A DNA stretch of 64,000 nt, from assembly GCA_964006375.1 (NCBI GenBank), contig OZ023265.1:154234547-154298546 (forward strand), given 5' to 3'. The translations under genes and the position numbers were made by a program. The stretch's first letter is position 1. Every line of letters begins with the position of its first letter. This document shows, piece by piece, positions 32,450 through 43,175 of the stretch. This stretch comes from Tillus elongatus (taxonomy: Eukaryota; Arthropoda; Insecta; Coleoptera; Cleridae). The notes under the pieces are model-generated. The model saw nothing but the letters and a program-made list of their open reading frames with translations, did no database searches and was not told where the DNA came from.

Positions 32450-33825
32450 TCTGGACGCAGCAAGTGCGTTATGGTAGCGAATTCTTTTTAAATATTTTTA
32501 ATAGCAAATGTCTTTCTTTGATGAAAGCAGGCATCAAACTTGGTTGCCTATATGGTAGAAACAATGTATCATATTTCATCGAAATATCTTTATTGTTTGA
32601 AAATATATAAACATTTTTCAAAAGTCTGGATGCAGCAAGTGTGTTATGGGAGTGAATTTCCATAAAAATGTTTTTAATAGCAAATGCGCGCAGGCATCAA
32701 TCTGATTACAGGTATAGCATATGTAGTAGAAACAATGTACTATATTTTATCAAAATTACTTTTGGTTTGAAAATATACAAAAATTTTCGGCAAATAAACT
32801 TGAATGTTGGTTTCCTAACCAACAAAGCTTATGTTAATAGCAAATTGAGTTTTTGAAATTTGAAGGATTTAATGAAAATTCGGTAAATTTGCAGATTAGC
32901 TCCCGATCGCTTTTCAAAAAATTGTTTTTAGAAACATTACTAGGACCCACCTGTATGCACAAACCACAAGAAAAATTTCTTGTTCCCACCCCTGAACGAA
33001 GTTACGGGACTGGGGGTGAATAGGGGTTCTGGGCGGGGTAGGTAGTAAAAAGGAAATATAAGCAGAAAATGCGAAGAAAAGTGCTTGAAAGCTGTCTATT
33101 TGAAGCCATATCCCCATTAAACCCTGCCTACCCCGCACAGCACCACTATTTGCCCCAGGTCACGTAACTTCCTTGGGGGGTATGAAAAAGAAGTTTTTCT
33201 TGTGGTTTATGCACACGAGGGAGGAAGGAAAATGCCTACGACGAAGCAGACCCCCCGGTTCGACTTGTGGCAGGGGTGGGGGATTGGGGGTGGCTGCTTC
33301 GTCGTGGGGATTTTCCTTCCCCCTCGCGTGCATACAACCACCCTCGCTGCATAAACCACAAGAAAAATGTCTTGTTCCTACCCACCAAGGAAGTTACGGC
33401 ACCTAGGGGGACAGGGGTGCTGTGCGGGGTAGGCAGGGTTTAAGGGGATATGGCTTTAATATGTGAAAAATACAGCTTTCAAGCCCGTTTTAGTCAAATT
33501 TTCGGCTCATATTTCCTTTTTACTACCTACCCTGCCCAGCAACCATATTCACCCCTGGTCTCGTAACTTCCTTGGGGGGTGTGAACAAGAAATAATTTTT
33601 CTTGGGGTTTGTGGATCCAGGAGGGGGCCCTAGGCAGGTTTCTAAAAACAGTTTTTTGAAAAGCGTTAGGGAGCTAAAGTGAAAATTTGCCGAAAATTCG
33701 CTACCAAAACGCACTTACTGCGTCCAGATTTTTTTTCTTACAAACGCATCATATTTCGATAAAAATGCAAAAATGCATTAATGAATTTGTTCTACAAAAA
33801 TTAGCTAAAAAAAGTATACACTCTA
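32450..33825 (-). mobile_element. HINE-like element carrying a foldback insertion, copy 1
   Basis: Inverted tails at 32451 (CTGGACGCAGCAAGTGCGTT) and 32625 (CTGGATGCAGCAAGTGTGTT), then AGCAAATTGAGTTTTTGAAA, the foldback element 32883-33691, the opposite tail AAAACGCACTTACTGCGTCC, and the start of block C up to 33810. Every step of this order recurs at 52720-54120. Flanks outside differ from that copy. Confidence 0.7.
32883..33691. mobile_element. Foldback (long inverted repeat) element, copy 1
   Basis: An 809-bp near-palindrome centred near 33270, with arms meeting at CGACGAAGCAG / CTGCTTCGTCG. Ends are GTAAATTTGCAGATTAGC and a matching complement. It is flanked by GAAAATTCG on both sides (32874-32882, 33692-33700), a 9-bp target duplication as made by foldback and Mutator-like elements. 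GC-rich relative to its host. No transposase frame. Confidence 0.75.
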
Positions 33826-33964
33826 CTCACTCCTGGTCCCGTAACTTCCTTGGGGAGTGTGAACAAGAATTTTTTCTTGGGGTTTGTGGGTCCAGGGGGG
33901 GCCTAGGCCGGTTTCTAAAAACAGTTTTTTGAAAAGCGTTCGGGAGCTAAACTGCAAATTTACC
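33826..33964 (+). repeat. Foldback right-arm fragment
   Basis: Repeats the right end of the foldback element (GTAACTTCCTTGGGGAGTG to GGAGCTAAACTGCAAATTTA) and is again followed by GAAAATTCG and the HINE tail at 33965-34010, so it is a partial second copy of the same composite. Confidence 0.65.
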
Positions 33965-34019
33965 GAAAATTCGATACCAAAACGCACTTACTGCGTCCAG
34001 ATTATTTTCTTACAAACGC

Positions 34020-34617
34020 ATCACGTATCTACTCAGCCTAAAAATGTTTAACTCCTTATCTTATAGTTGTTCATGCTACGAACAGAGAATTGGTAACTTA
34101 ACTGTTTAATTTTTAATCCATCTTGTGTTGAGAATAAAAGTAAATATTTATTTCAGTTATTATAAGTTGCACTCGACTTTAAAAATTTGTGTTTATTTAC
34201 ATGTACATTATTTTCAACGGTTGGCATTGTATCTAATGAACCAACAATGCCATAATAAAATCCGCACACCTCTTAAATCAATAACAGAAAGTTAAGTATC
34301 ATTTGTTGCAATGGCTCCTTGCTGTTTTCTCTATGAGAACCGGGACCATTTAGTTTTGTATGACGTTTGGTGAAAGGTGTATTTATGGTGCTGTCATTCA
34401 AAGAAACGTCTAGCTGTTTGCAAAAGTTATATTAGATAATTGTGCTATCTATCATCTTCTTAAGACATAAAGTTCAATGACATCTAACAGATTGATTGAT
34501 GTAGCTGCTCAAAATAAAAAAATTAAATCCCAGTGGTATAGCGAAGTCAATTTTCATGTATAACGCCAACTTTTTATGGATATTTGTAACCCTAGCACAC
34601 GTTTTAAGCCGGGATAT

Positions 34618-34620
<3 letters not shown>
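34020..34620. other. Unassigned AT-rich stretch
   Basis: No element end, RNA motif or frame that I can support. Confidence 0.3.

Positions 34621-34623
<3 letters not shown>

Positions 34624-34697
<74 letters not shown>
34624..34697. repeat. (TA)n microsatellite
   Basis: About 74 bp of pure TA, not flanked by HINE blocks that I can recognise. Confidence 0.95.
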
Positions 34698-34699
<2 letters not shown>

Positions 34700-34734
34700 T
34701 TTTTTATCTCAAAATGATCTGTTTTATTGATTGC

Positions 34735-35400
34735 TGAAGTCCTACTACTTGTTTCTAAGGGAAATACAGGGTGTTGAAATTTGGAAAAAAAAGTTTAAAA
34801 AAATTACAACCTCCTGTATTTCCCTTAGAAACCTCTAATTAGCTTTCTAAGGGAGATACGGTGTGTTGAAGTTTAAAAAAACATAACTGCTTCAAAAAAC
34901 TAGTAATATTTCGATAACCGCTCAAGATAGTATAAAACTACCAGGAACCAAAAATGTTTCTATGAGATTGTTCTTTGAGATGGAAGTATTATAAAAGGCC
35001 AGTAGCGGATGTGAAGGAAGTTATATTATTTCAAATAGTCTACAGAACCCGGAAAAGCAACACCCAGTATATCATTTGGGACAAGAATAGCACCGAATAA
35101 TAACCTAATTCTAAATAGAACGTGTACGGAATTGCATGCAAATATCTCACTCCGTTCCTAAAGATTTTGTAAAAAATTCTTAAAAAATATTAAATTTCAT
35201 CACCTGTATGTCCGTTAGGAAGCAAATTATATGAAATTTTTGTCTTATTTTTTTGTCTGTTCTATTGACTGTTAAAGTCCTGCTACTATTACCTGGGACA
35301 CCTGTATATACAGGCTGGGGGACATATACGCGTCTACAAGTCAGTCTTTCTAATGGGACCTGTTCGATTTGTCAGATTGTTTTTCCTAGCATATGTAATT
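34735..35400. repeat. Tc1/mariner-type end remnants
   Basis: Several copies of an end-like motif occur: GGAAATACAGGGTGTTGAAA at 34760, a complementary CTCCTGTATTTCCCTTAGAA at 34812, and CCTGTATATACAGGCTGGGG at 35311. No transposase frame is left. The exact element borders are not clear. Confidence 0.4.
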
Positions 35401-35880
35401 TTTTCAGGAACATCTTACGAAAATATTGTCTATGATACAGATGTTCCAAAAAAAAAGAAACATCAAAGATATATTTTTAAACGGATCTCCCAGTATATTA
35501 TTAGGTTCTCGTAATCTAGAAATAAAATGACGATAATTTACAATAGGATTTCCTATATCTAAAACCTGCAATTTTTTAGAAATACAGCAAATTGAGAGAA
35601 TGCAGGCTTAAATTCAAACATTTTTGTTTCTCGCACTCAGCAACATGTAAAAAATCTAACTAAAATTAGTATTTAGTAGAAGGATTCTTCCATCAATCAT
35701 TCAAAGACAGAGCGCAAACAGAGGACTTTTGTTTTTTATTGCTCTAGAAATATAAATACTTTCGTACGCATCAAGTATCGTTTTCTGTTTAATATTTTTT
35801 ATGGTTCAGATTTTCCTTATCAATGTGGTGGTTATTATCCCAAATATGTAACGCCTCTCATGACTTGTTTATACTACCAT
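35400..35880. other. Unassigned
   Basis: AT-rich sequence with no recognised motif. Confidence 0.3.
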
Positions 35881-35884
35881 ATCT

Positions 35885-36067
35885 CTAATGTGCGAGATCT
35901 TCACGAAATCTAGAGCCTATGGTTATCCTATACTGCCCAACGAATTTAAGATTACAATCTTTACAACCTATCTCATAGATACCCACAAGGGATCTTGAGA
36001 GGATTTTTAAGAAAGCGGATAATTTAAGAATCTTGGTAGCTAATACGAAAGATAAAGATAAAGCCAC
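35885..36067 (-). pseudogene. Penelope-like GIY-YIG endonuclease fragment
   Basis: The minus frame contains GIYEIGCKDCNLKFVGQYR then TIGSRFREDLAH. It matches the GIYxIxCxxCxxxYIGQT...RxxEHxxH start of Penelope endonucleases, with YIG changed to FVG and EHL to EDL. Only the beginning of the domain is present, and this is a different lineage from the element at 37195. Confidence 0.7.
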
Positions 36068-36139
36068 TGCAATGTCGGGTATCTATTTTACGTATAAATC
36101 TAAATTTTGGTATATAGTTTCTTTTTAATGTCATAAACT

Positions 36140-36599
<460 letters not shown>

Positions 36600-36600
<1 letters not shown>

Positions 36601-36980
36601 AACATCAATTCGCGATGCAATTGCAATGGTATGGATGACATTTTTACATTTTAATTATTCTACCATTACTTTATTTGCTAATGCTTACTTCCCAGCTTAT
36701 ATTAGGCTGATTTGTCGGGGATTTCCAACAACAGCGTCAATTACCTCAATAATTACTCGTTTGCATCATTTTCAGTGACAGGCTTTTGTCTGTTGATTTT
36801 TATCGTACGTTAAACTTCCAGTTCAACGAAAGGCATACAACAGACTCTGCAACACTCTCCTGTCTCGGCGATTTCGAGATTGATATTTTTAAGCATAAAG
36901 CCCCGCAGCCAATAAACCATTTTCTTGATGTTCCCCAATAACAAGAATCATATCTATTATTTGCCGTACACGATAGGTCT
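36600..36980. other. Unassigned
   Basis: Less AT-rich than average. The minus strand has short coding-like pieces but nothing that I can name. Confidence 0.25.
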
Positions 36981-36982
36981 TC

Positions 36983-37108
36983 ATTTTAGTGAATTTTCTT
37001 AAAAAAGATTCACTAATGAGGCGACTTTTACATTTTGAAAAAATGTATACAAATGAGCGCTACTTAGGACCCCTGGACCCCAAATCCGAGGTCGTTTCAG
37101 ACTATATG

Positions 37109-37194
<86 letters not shown>
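36983..37194 (+). repeat. HINE block A with (TA)n, cut by a Penelope element
   Basis: 5' hairpin TTTTAGTGAATTTTCTT / AGATTCACTAA, block A (GAGCGCTACTTAGGACCCCT), TA tract 37109-37194. The Penelope-like element begins exactly at the end of the tract. Confidence 0.75.
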
Positions 37195-37202
<8 letters not shown>

Positions 37203-37242
37203 TTTATTTGTTTGCTGTACGTTTGTGATTTCTTATTGGTTT

Positions 37243-37287
37243 GCGTGGACTGCAGTTTCGAACCGTCCCGATTCATCATCAGCACGC
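37243..37287 (-). ncRNA. Hammerhead-like ribozyme in Penelope family 2 terminal repeat
   Basis: On minus: stem I GCGTG with CACGC, core CTGATGA, stem II GAATC/GGTTC, GAAA, small stem III ACTGCAGT, cleavage after GTC (complement of 37248). One unpaired T follows the core, as in the copies at 59964 and 63048. Position at the element end fits the ribozymes described in Penelope terminal repeats. Confidence 0.7.
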
Positions 37288-37293
37288 TACTGG

Positions 37294-38484
37294 CTACTGG
37301 CCGCTATCGCTCCTGTCTGGTCTACGTCGGAGATTGTAGGTGGCGCATGCGCCGTGAGCTTCTATTGGTCTATTTCCTGTTCTCTGATTGGTTGTGCCGT
37401 TGGACTGTGTCGTGTGTATCGGTCTCCTGTCTTGATCACTGTGGTTTAATAATTTGTCTATTTGTATGGCCTTCATTAAGTTGTGTTTAAATGTTTGTAC
37501 TTGGATTTGTTCTGGCATTAATTGTTTTCTATTGTTTGTTTGTTGAATGTAGTATTGTTCCCAGATTTCCATTTTTTTTTTGTGGTCTTTAACATGTTTC
37601 ATTAGTTTTAATTGGGTGATGTCTGGTTTTTGGTGTTTTGTGTCGTGAATGTGTGTAGCTACGTTTAATTTGTAGCTAGGTATGTGGATTTTATCCAATG
37701 CTGTTATATGTTCCTTGAATCTTGTCTCTATTGATTTCTTTGTCATTCCTATATATTTTTTATTGCATGTGTTACATTCTGTTTGATATATTCCGTTTAA
37801 TTCATGTGGGTTGTGTTCTTGTTTTTTATAAATTTTGTTTATTATTTTGTTATTAGTTTTGTAGCTCATTTTTAAGTCATATTGTTTGAGTGTTTGTGTT
37901 ATTTTTTTGATGTGGTAGTTATAAGTGAATGTTGTGTATTTTGTGTTTGTTTCTGGTGTTTTGTTTTCGGTTTTGTTGATTTGTTTGTTTTTGATTTGTT
38001 TTACTAGCTTTTCTATTGTTTTTTTGTTGTATACATTTCTTTCTGCTATTTGTATTATGATGTTGTACTCCTTTTCTCGTTCGTCGTTATGAAGTGGTAC
38101 ATTTAGCATTCTGTTTATTAAGTATCTGTATGCGGCCATTTTGTGTGTATGTGGGTGTAGTGAGTGTTTAGGTATAGTGATGTCTGTTTGTGTGGGTTTT
38201 CTGTATATTTTGTATTCAATCTGGTTTTCTTTTCTGATTAGTGTTAAGTCTAGGAAGTTTATGGTGTTGCTTGATTCTTTTTCTATTGTAAATTTTATGT
38301 TTTTGTTAATTTGGTTTATTGTTTCGAGGATATTGTCTATGTTGGTTTTTTGATTGTCGTATATTATTAATATATCATCGACGTATCTTATCCATTTGAT
38401 GTTTGTGTCTGTCTCTTTTACACCCACATACACACAAAATGGCCGCATACAGATACTTAATAAACAGAATGCTAAATGTACCAC
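37294..38484 (-). pseudogene. Penelope-like RT C-terminus with GIY-YIG endonuclease
   Basis: A 396-codon open frame. From about residue 25 it reads TDTNIKWIRYVDDILIIYDN, the RT catalytic YVDD, then FLDLTLIRKENQIEYKIYRK (the FLDL...YRKPT motif of Penelope RTs) and, near residues 235-300, NGIYQTECNTCNKKYIGMTK with KEHITAL and HIHDTKHQKPD, the GIY-YIG domain. The first 20 or so residues are antisense of the inverted partner, so the start is chimeric. The N-terminal RT fingers are missing. Open throughout, but 5'-truncated, therefore not autonomous. Confidence 0.85.
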
Positions 38485-38908
38485 TTCATAACGACGAACG
38501 AGAACAGGAGTACATCATAATACAAATAGCAGAAAGAAATGGATACAACAAGAAAACAATAGAAAAGCTAGTAAAACAAATCAAAAACAAACAAATCAAC
38601 AAAACCGAAAACAAAACACCAGAAACAAACACAAAATACACAACATTCACTTATAACCACCACAGCAAAAAAATAACACAAACACTCAAACAATATGACT
38701 TAAAAATGAGCTACAAAACCAATAACAAAATAATAAACAAAATAAATAAAAAACAAGAACACAACCCACATGAATTAAACGGAATATATCAAATAGAATG
38801 TAACACATGCAATAAAAAATATATAGGAATGACAAAGAAATCAATAGAGACAAGATTCAAGGAACATATAACAGCATTGGATAAAATCCACATACCTAGC
38901 TACAAATG
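38424..38908 (+). pseudogene. Inverted partner of the Penelope frame
   Basis: Begins in HPHTHKMAAYRYLINRMLNV and runs through NGIYQIECNTCNKKYIGMTK to HIPSYK, nearly identical to the minus copy (for example YNHHSKK against YNYHIKK). After 38908 the frame continues into unrelated DNA, so the C-terminal residues are not part of the protein. Confidence 0.8.
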
Positions 38909-38959
38909 TGCTGAGCTGACCTTTAATGTATCGAATTTCGACCACGTAATTATAATCCA

Positions 38960-39475
38960 AGTTTGCAAGAAAACGAATTGGGGACGCAGCAAGTGCGTTA
39001 CCGTAGCGATTTTTTATTAAAATCTGCTCAGTTTAACTGGATTAAACAATGCTTTGTTTTAATTAGATAGTGGAATTCCCCCGGTCCGTGCCAGTTCTGA
39101 GCTGACCCCTTTAATATATCGAATTTCGACCACGAAATTATAATGCATGTTTGCAAGAAAAGAAATTCGGGAAGCAGCAAGTGCGCTATGGTAGCAAATT
39201 TTTAGTATAAGTGCTTCAAAGTGGAATAGTTCAATTTGCTATTAACATATAAGGTTCGTTGGCCAGGAAACTAGTTTTTAATATTTTTTTCGAAAAACGT
39301 TTGTACATTTTCAAACACTAAAGTTATTTTTATAAAGTATGGTACATTGTTTCTACTATATAGGTAATACTGGTAACCAAATTTGATGCCTGCTTGCATT
39401 AAAGAGACATATTTGCTATTTAGTTTTTTTTATGAAAATTCACTACCATAACACACTTGTTGCGTCCAGACTTTT
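38960..39475 (+). repeat. HINE tails and inverted-tail element
   Basis: A duplicated segment (GAGCTGACCTTTAATGTATC at 38910, GAGCTGACCCCTTTAATATA at 39099) carries inverted tails at 38985 and 39175. From 39175 to 39470 lies the 300-bp inverted-tail element in reverse, ending CACTTGTTGCGTCCAGAC. Confidence 0.65.
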
Positions 39476-39619
39476 TATATTACTCTTACCCCTTTCATTA
39501 AAAAGACTAAGGCGCTTGACAGAACACAATAAACTAATCAACAAAATGCCAAATAAACTGATAACAACCGTATATCTATGCCAGAGCCCCCTCGCTTCCC
39601 AAGTGGATATTGTAAAGCT

Positions 39620-39702
39620 TTTTAGTGAATTTTCTTAAAAAAAATTCACTAATGAGGAGATCCCGACTTTTGAATTTTGAAAAAAATTCTTCAAATGAGT
39701 GC

Positions 39703-39789
<87 letters not shown>

Positions 39790-41026
39790 GTATCACACCG
39801 ATAACTCAAAAAATAATTGACCGATTTTGATTAAATTTGGTGAATATATTCCTTTTGCAAATGGCTTAGATGAGTTCGTTAGCCAGGAAAATCTGCCAAG
39901 GTTTTCCCAGAAAATTTTGTATTTTCTTTCGAAAAAAATTTATATCTCCGGAATTAACAAAGTTAGGGCAACCAAATTTGGTACACGGGTTTCCGTTCTT
40001 ATACGTAACCACCAAAATTTAGCCCTGTAGCTCAAAAGACAAAAAAGTTATAGGCAATTAAAGAAAAATAAATTAGGGTTTTCCTCAAAACGTCAAAGTT
40101 GCTATTTAAAATGTCAAAATTGGCAACATTTAGGCAAAGAACTTGAATCTAATACGGACTATGGAAATAAAATGTCTCAAGAAGGATGTTTTACAAACCC
40201 TGAAGTCTTAGTTTCAACCGCCATTGTCCTTCATTTTACTAAAATATTTCCAGAAAATTCATTTCAAATAGACCCTTTCTCTGATGCTTGGCAGTAGCCT
40301 TAGCTATAGAGTTTATCGTTTAATGGTATATCATTTTTGTCGAATTTTCGTAAAAAATCAATAAAGCTCAATATATCCGTTATTATACAAGATGTGAAAA
40401 AAATTTGTATATATTAATTATAGGGTGTCTTCAGCTACATTTAAAAAAAATATTTCTACAATCACAGGGTATAAGTCGTTGGTGATACAAATTTTCTTTT
40501 CTTTTTTTTTAATGAAACACGCCTTATGTTATTGCATTTTTGCATTTTCCATCGAAATATAATGCATGTTTGTAAGAAAAAAATTCTGGACACAGCAAGT
40601 GCGTTATGGTAGCGAACTTTATTTGTTTATGTAGAAATCATTGTTTGTGAAATTTTTGTAAAATTGTGGTAATTAGTACCTAATGTTTAATAAGTTATTG
40701 TAAAAAAAATGTTTTTGGATTTTCGCAAAAAACTTGTTTACAATTTTTTTGGTAAGTTTTGTCGAAAAGCTTTTTGTAAATAATTATATCTTGGTAGCGG
40801 CTAAATACCAGTTTTTCGGGGATATTTTAAGTTAGTTTTCGAAAAATATTTGCCCTTTTTCCAACAACAAAGTTATTTTGATAAAATGTGGTACATTGTT
40901 CCCACTATATAGGTTATACTGGTAACCAAATTTGATGCCTGCTTTTCTTTAAAAAAAAAGACATATTTGTTATAAAGAACATTTTAATGAAAATTCACTA
41001 CCATAACGCACTTGCTGCGTCCAGAG
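39620..41026 (+). mobile_element. HINE-like element, complete long form (plus)
   Basis: Best reference copy. 5' hairpin TTTAGTGAATTTTCTT / AAAATTCACTAATG, block A (shortened), TA core 39710-39777 ending TGTATGTATG, block B at TCACACCGATAACTC, block C 40070-40330 (AACGTCAAAGTTGC, GATGCTTGGCAGTAGCC), mini-MITE 40426-40560, inverted tail GGACACAGCAAGTGCGTTAT at 40591, and the closing tail CACTACCATAACGCACTTGC TGCGTCCAGA to 41026. No protein encoded. The layout agrees with non-autonomous Helentrons; the 3' hairpin is ACGCACTTGCTGCGT. Confidence 0.75.
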
Positions 41027-41029
41027 TTA

Positions 41030-41700
41030 TTTGAATATGTAACCTCCATGTTAGGCTTAGTAAATAACCAGTCTACTGTGATCGAAAATTATCGTAAAAA
41101 ATTTTAGAAACCTTATTAGGGATTTTTTGTGTAAAAAATTGCATTAAAAAAAGTTGATCGGTATCACCCCAAAACCTCAAATCCCACGATTACCTATAAG
41201 TTGGGTTTATTAGTAAAAGCAGAGGCTCCACTTTTTTTGTTGTTCTCTGTGTTCGTTATCTGCGACTAAACATTATCATTAAAACTGCCTACGGCGGAAC
41301 GGATGACCTAAATGCTCATTGTCGTGTAGTAATATTGGGACAAATGTATACATGACCCCTCACGAGTGAACCAATCATAAGACAATGCATGTAAATAATA
41401 TTATGTAATTTACACGTGGCAACAACTATAATTTAGATCGTCGGTATTTACGTTTTTACCATTGTTTTTAAGATGGTACCGAATTTGGTAAATGGTGAAC
41501 AACTATTATCTTTATAAAGTGTAACCTTGTATTAATTATAGTAATTTGTCAGATACGAGGAGTCACTGAAAAGTATTTAGGCCTACAATAGTAAACACAA
41601 TAATTTTTAAAAACGGAGATTAATTTACATAACATAATCCTTTAAGACTTACACTTCGGTTTACACGTTTATCAAGCAATTCTAATCTCTTTAGAATACA
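41030..41700. other. Unassigned
   Basis: AT-rich, no recognised element. Confidence 0.3.
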
Positions 41701-41703
41701 TGA

Positions 41704-42166
41704 TTTTAGTCAATTTTTTTTCAAAAAAATTGACTAATAGAGAGGTATCGATGGTGAGACTTTGCAAAAAAATTTTCAAATGAGCGCGAACTAGAACCCC
41801 TACAATCCATATCCTGGGTCAGTTTCAATTTTTAAATGTTTACATTTAATTCAAGTTAAGTAACTTGAATTAAGGGCAGCCAAAAAAAGGAAATTTATTT
41901 GGCTAATAATTACAAGTTTATTTAATGAGAAAGGTATAAAGATTACTAGTTATGAACTAAACGATGTTATAGCAAGCACGCCTAAAACCAATCTGAATGT
42001 TTAGTGTACTTGCTTTAACATTTACAACAGGAACGCTTAATAAGCATAATGAAATAAAATGGAAAATCACACAATATTTGCAACTAAATGTTTTTATATG
42101 AAAAAGACATCACGCCACAGATCTTCGTTCTACTTCTTCTAGATGATGGAAGTCGACGATGACTTA

Positions 42167-42241
<75 letters not shown>

Positions 42242-42722
42242 ACCCGATAACTGAAAAAATAATTAACCTATTTTGATGAAACTCGGCAATTACCTTTCTT
42301 TTATTAATGGCTTGAATGAGTTCGTTAGCCAGAAAAATCTGACAAGGTTTTCCGGGAAATTTTTGAGTTTCCTTTCGAAAAAATGTTTTTTCTCCGAAAA
42401 TTACAAAGTTATTTTAATGAAATTTGACGGATATGTTGCCTTGCGAAAGACCTTCCTACGAAACAAAATTCAACTTTCTAAGTTTATACAAAATTGAGTT
42501 ATTCAAATTTATAGTTTTTTTTTTTAGAAAAAAAAAAAAGATTTTCTCCGAAAATTACAAACCTGTTTTAATGAAATTCGGTGAATACGTTGCCTTAGAA
42601 AATACCTTACTACGCACCAAAACTGAACTTTCTAAGTTTATACAAAATTCAGTTATTCAAATTTGAAGCATTTAATAGAAATTCACTACCATAACGCACT
42701 TGCTGAATCCCGAACTTTTTTT
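41704..42722 (+). mobile_element. HINE-like element with altered 5' hairpin
   Basis: The hairpin here is TTAGTCAATTTT / AAAATTGACTAA (41706-41737): both arms carry the same G/C swap. Block A follows (GAGCGCGAACTAGAACCCCT). About 310 bp of unrelated sequence (41850-42160) precedes the TA core 42172-42238. Block B then runs twice through a TTACAAAGTT-type repeat to the tail AACGCACTTGCTGAATCC at 42700, where the hairpin's right arm is damaged. Confidence 0.7.
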
Positions 42723-42963
42723 GTTCTTCACACTATTCCTTAACGGCACTTACGTCTTCAATGTTTGTTGAAACTCGTTAGCTTTCATATGCTTTCTAAG
42801 CTTCGGGGAAAATAATAGTCCAATGGTGCTGAATCCGAAGAACACGGTGTGTAGTCAACCAATTCAAACTAATTTTATCAATTGTTTGCAGTGGAATAAA
42901 CGACGTGTGAGCAGGGGAAGTTTCTGGCAAAACGAGCACATCTTTAGTTAGCTTTCCGCAGCA

Positions 42964-43089
42964 TTTTTAGTGAATTGTCATTAAGAAAATTCACTAACAG
43001 GGAGGTATTGATGGCGAGACTTTCGGAAAATTTCTTCAAATGAGCACGAATTAGGTCTTCTGAACCCATTTCCATGGTCAGTTAAAATG

Positions 43090-43170
<81 letters not shown>
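42964..43170 (+). repeat. HINE block A with (TA)n, 5' half of a split element
   Basis: Hairpin TTTTAGTGAATTGTCATT / GAAAATTCACTAAC, block A (GAGCACGAATTAGGTCTTCT), TA tract 43090-43170. Mariner-like element 2 follows at once; the other half of the HINE is at 45190-45610. Confidence 0.75.

Positions 43171-43175
<5 letters not shown>

Larger units (their letters stand above)
37195..38908. mobile_element. Penelope-like element, head-to-head pair (family 2)
   Basis: A minus-strand copy runs from 38420 down to 37195 (RT end, GIY-YIG, terminal repeat with ribozyme). A plus-strand copy runs from 38418 to 38908 and repeats the central part of the same protein. The two meet near CACCCACATACACAC. Penelope insertions often have such inverted, 5'-truncated partners. 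The plus copy is cut at 38908 by another repeat. Confidence 0.85.

Noticed and set aside
33173..33406. Frames over the foldback elements (also 53388-53936)
   Set aside because: They exist in similar form on both arms because of the palindrome and resemble no protein.
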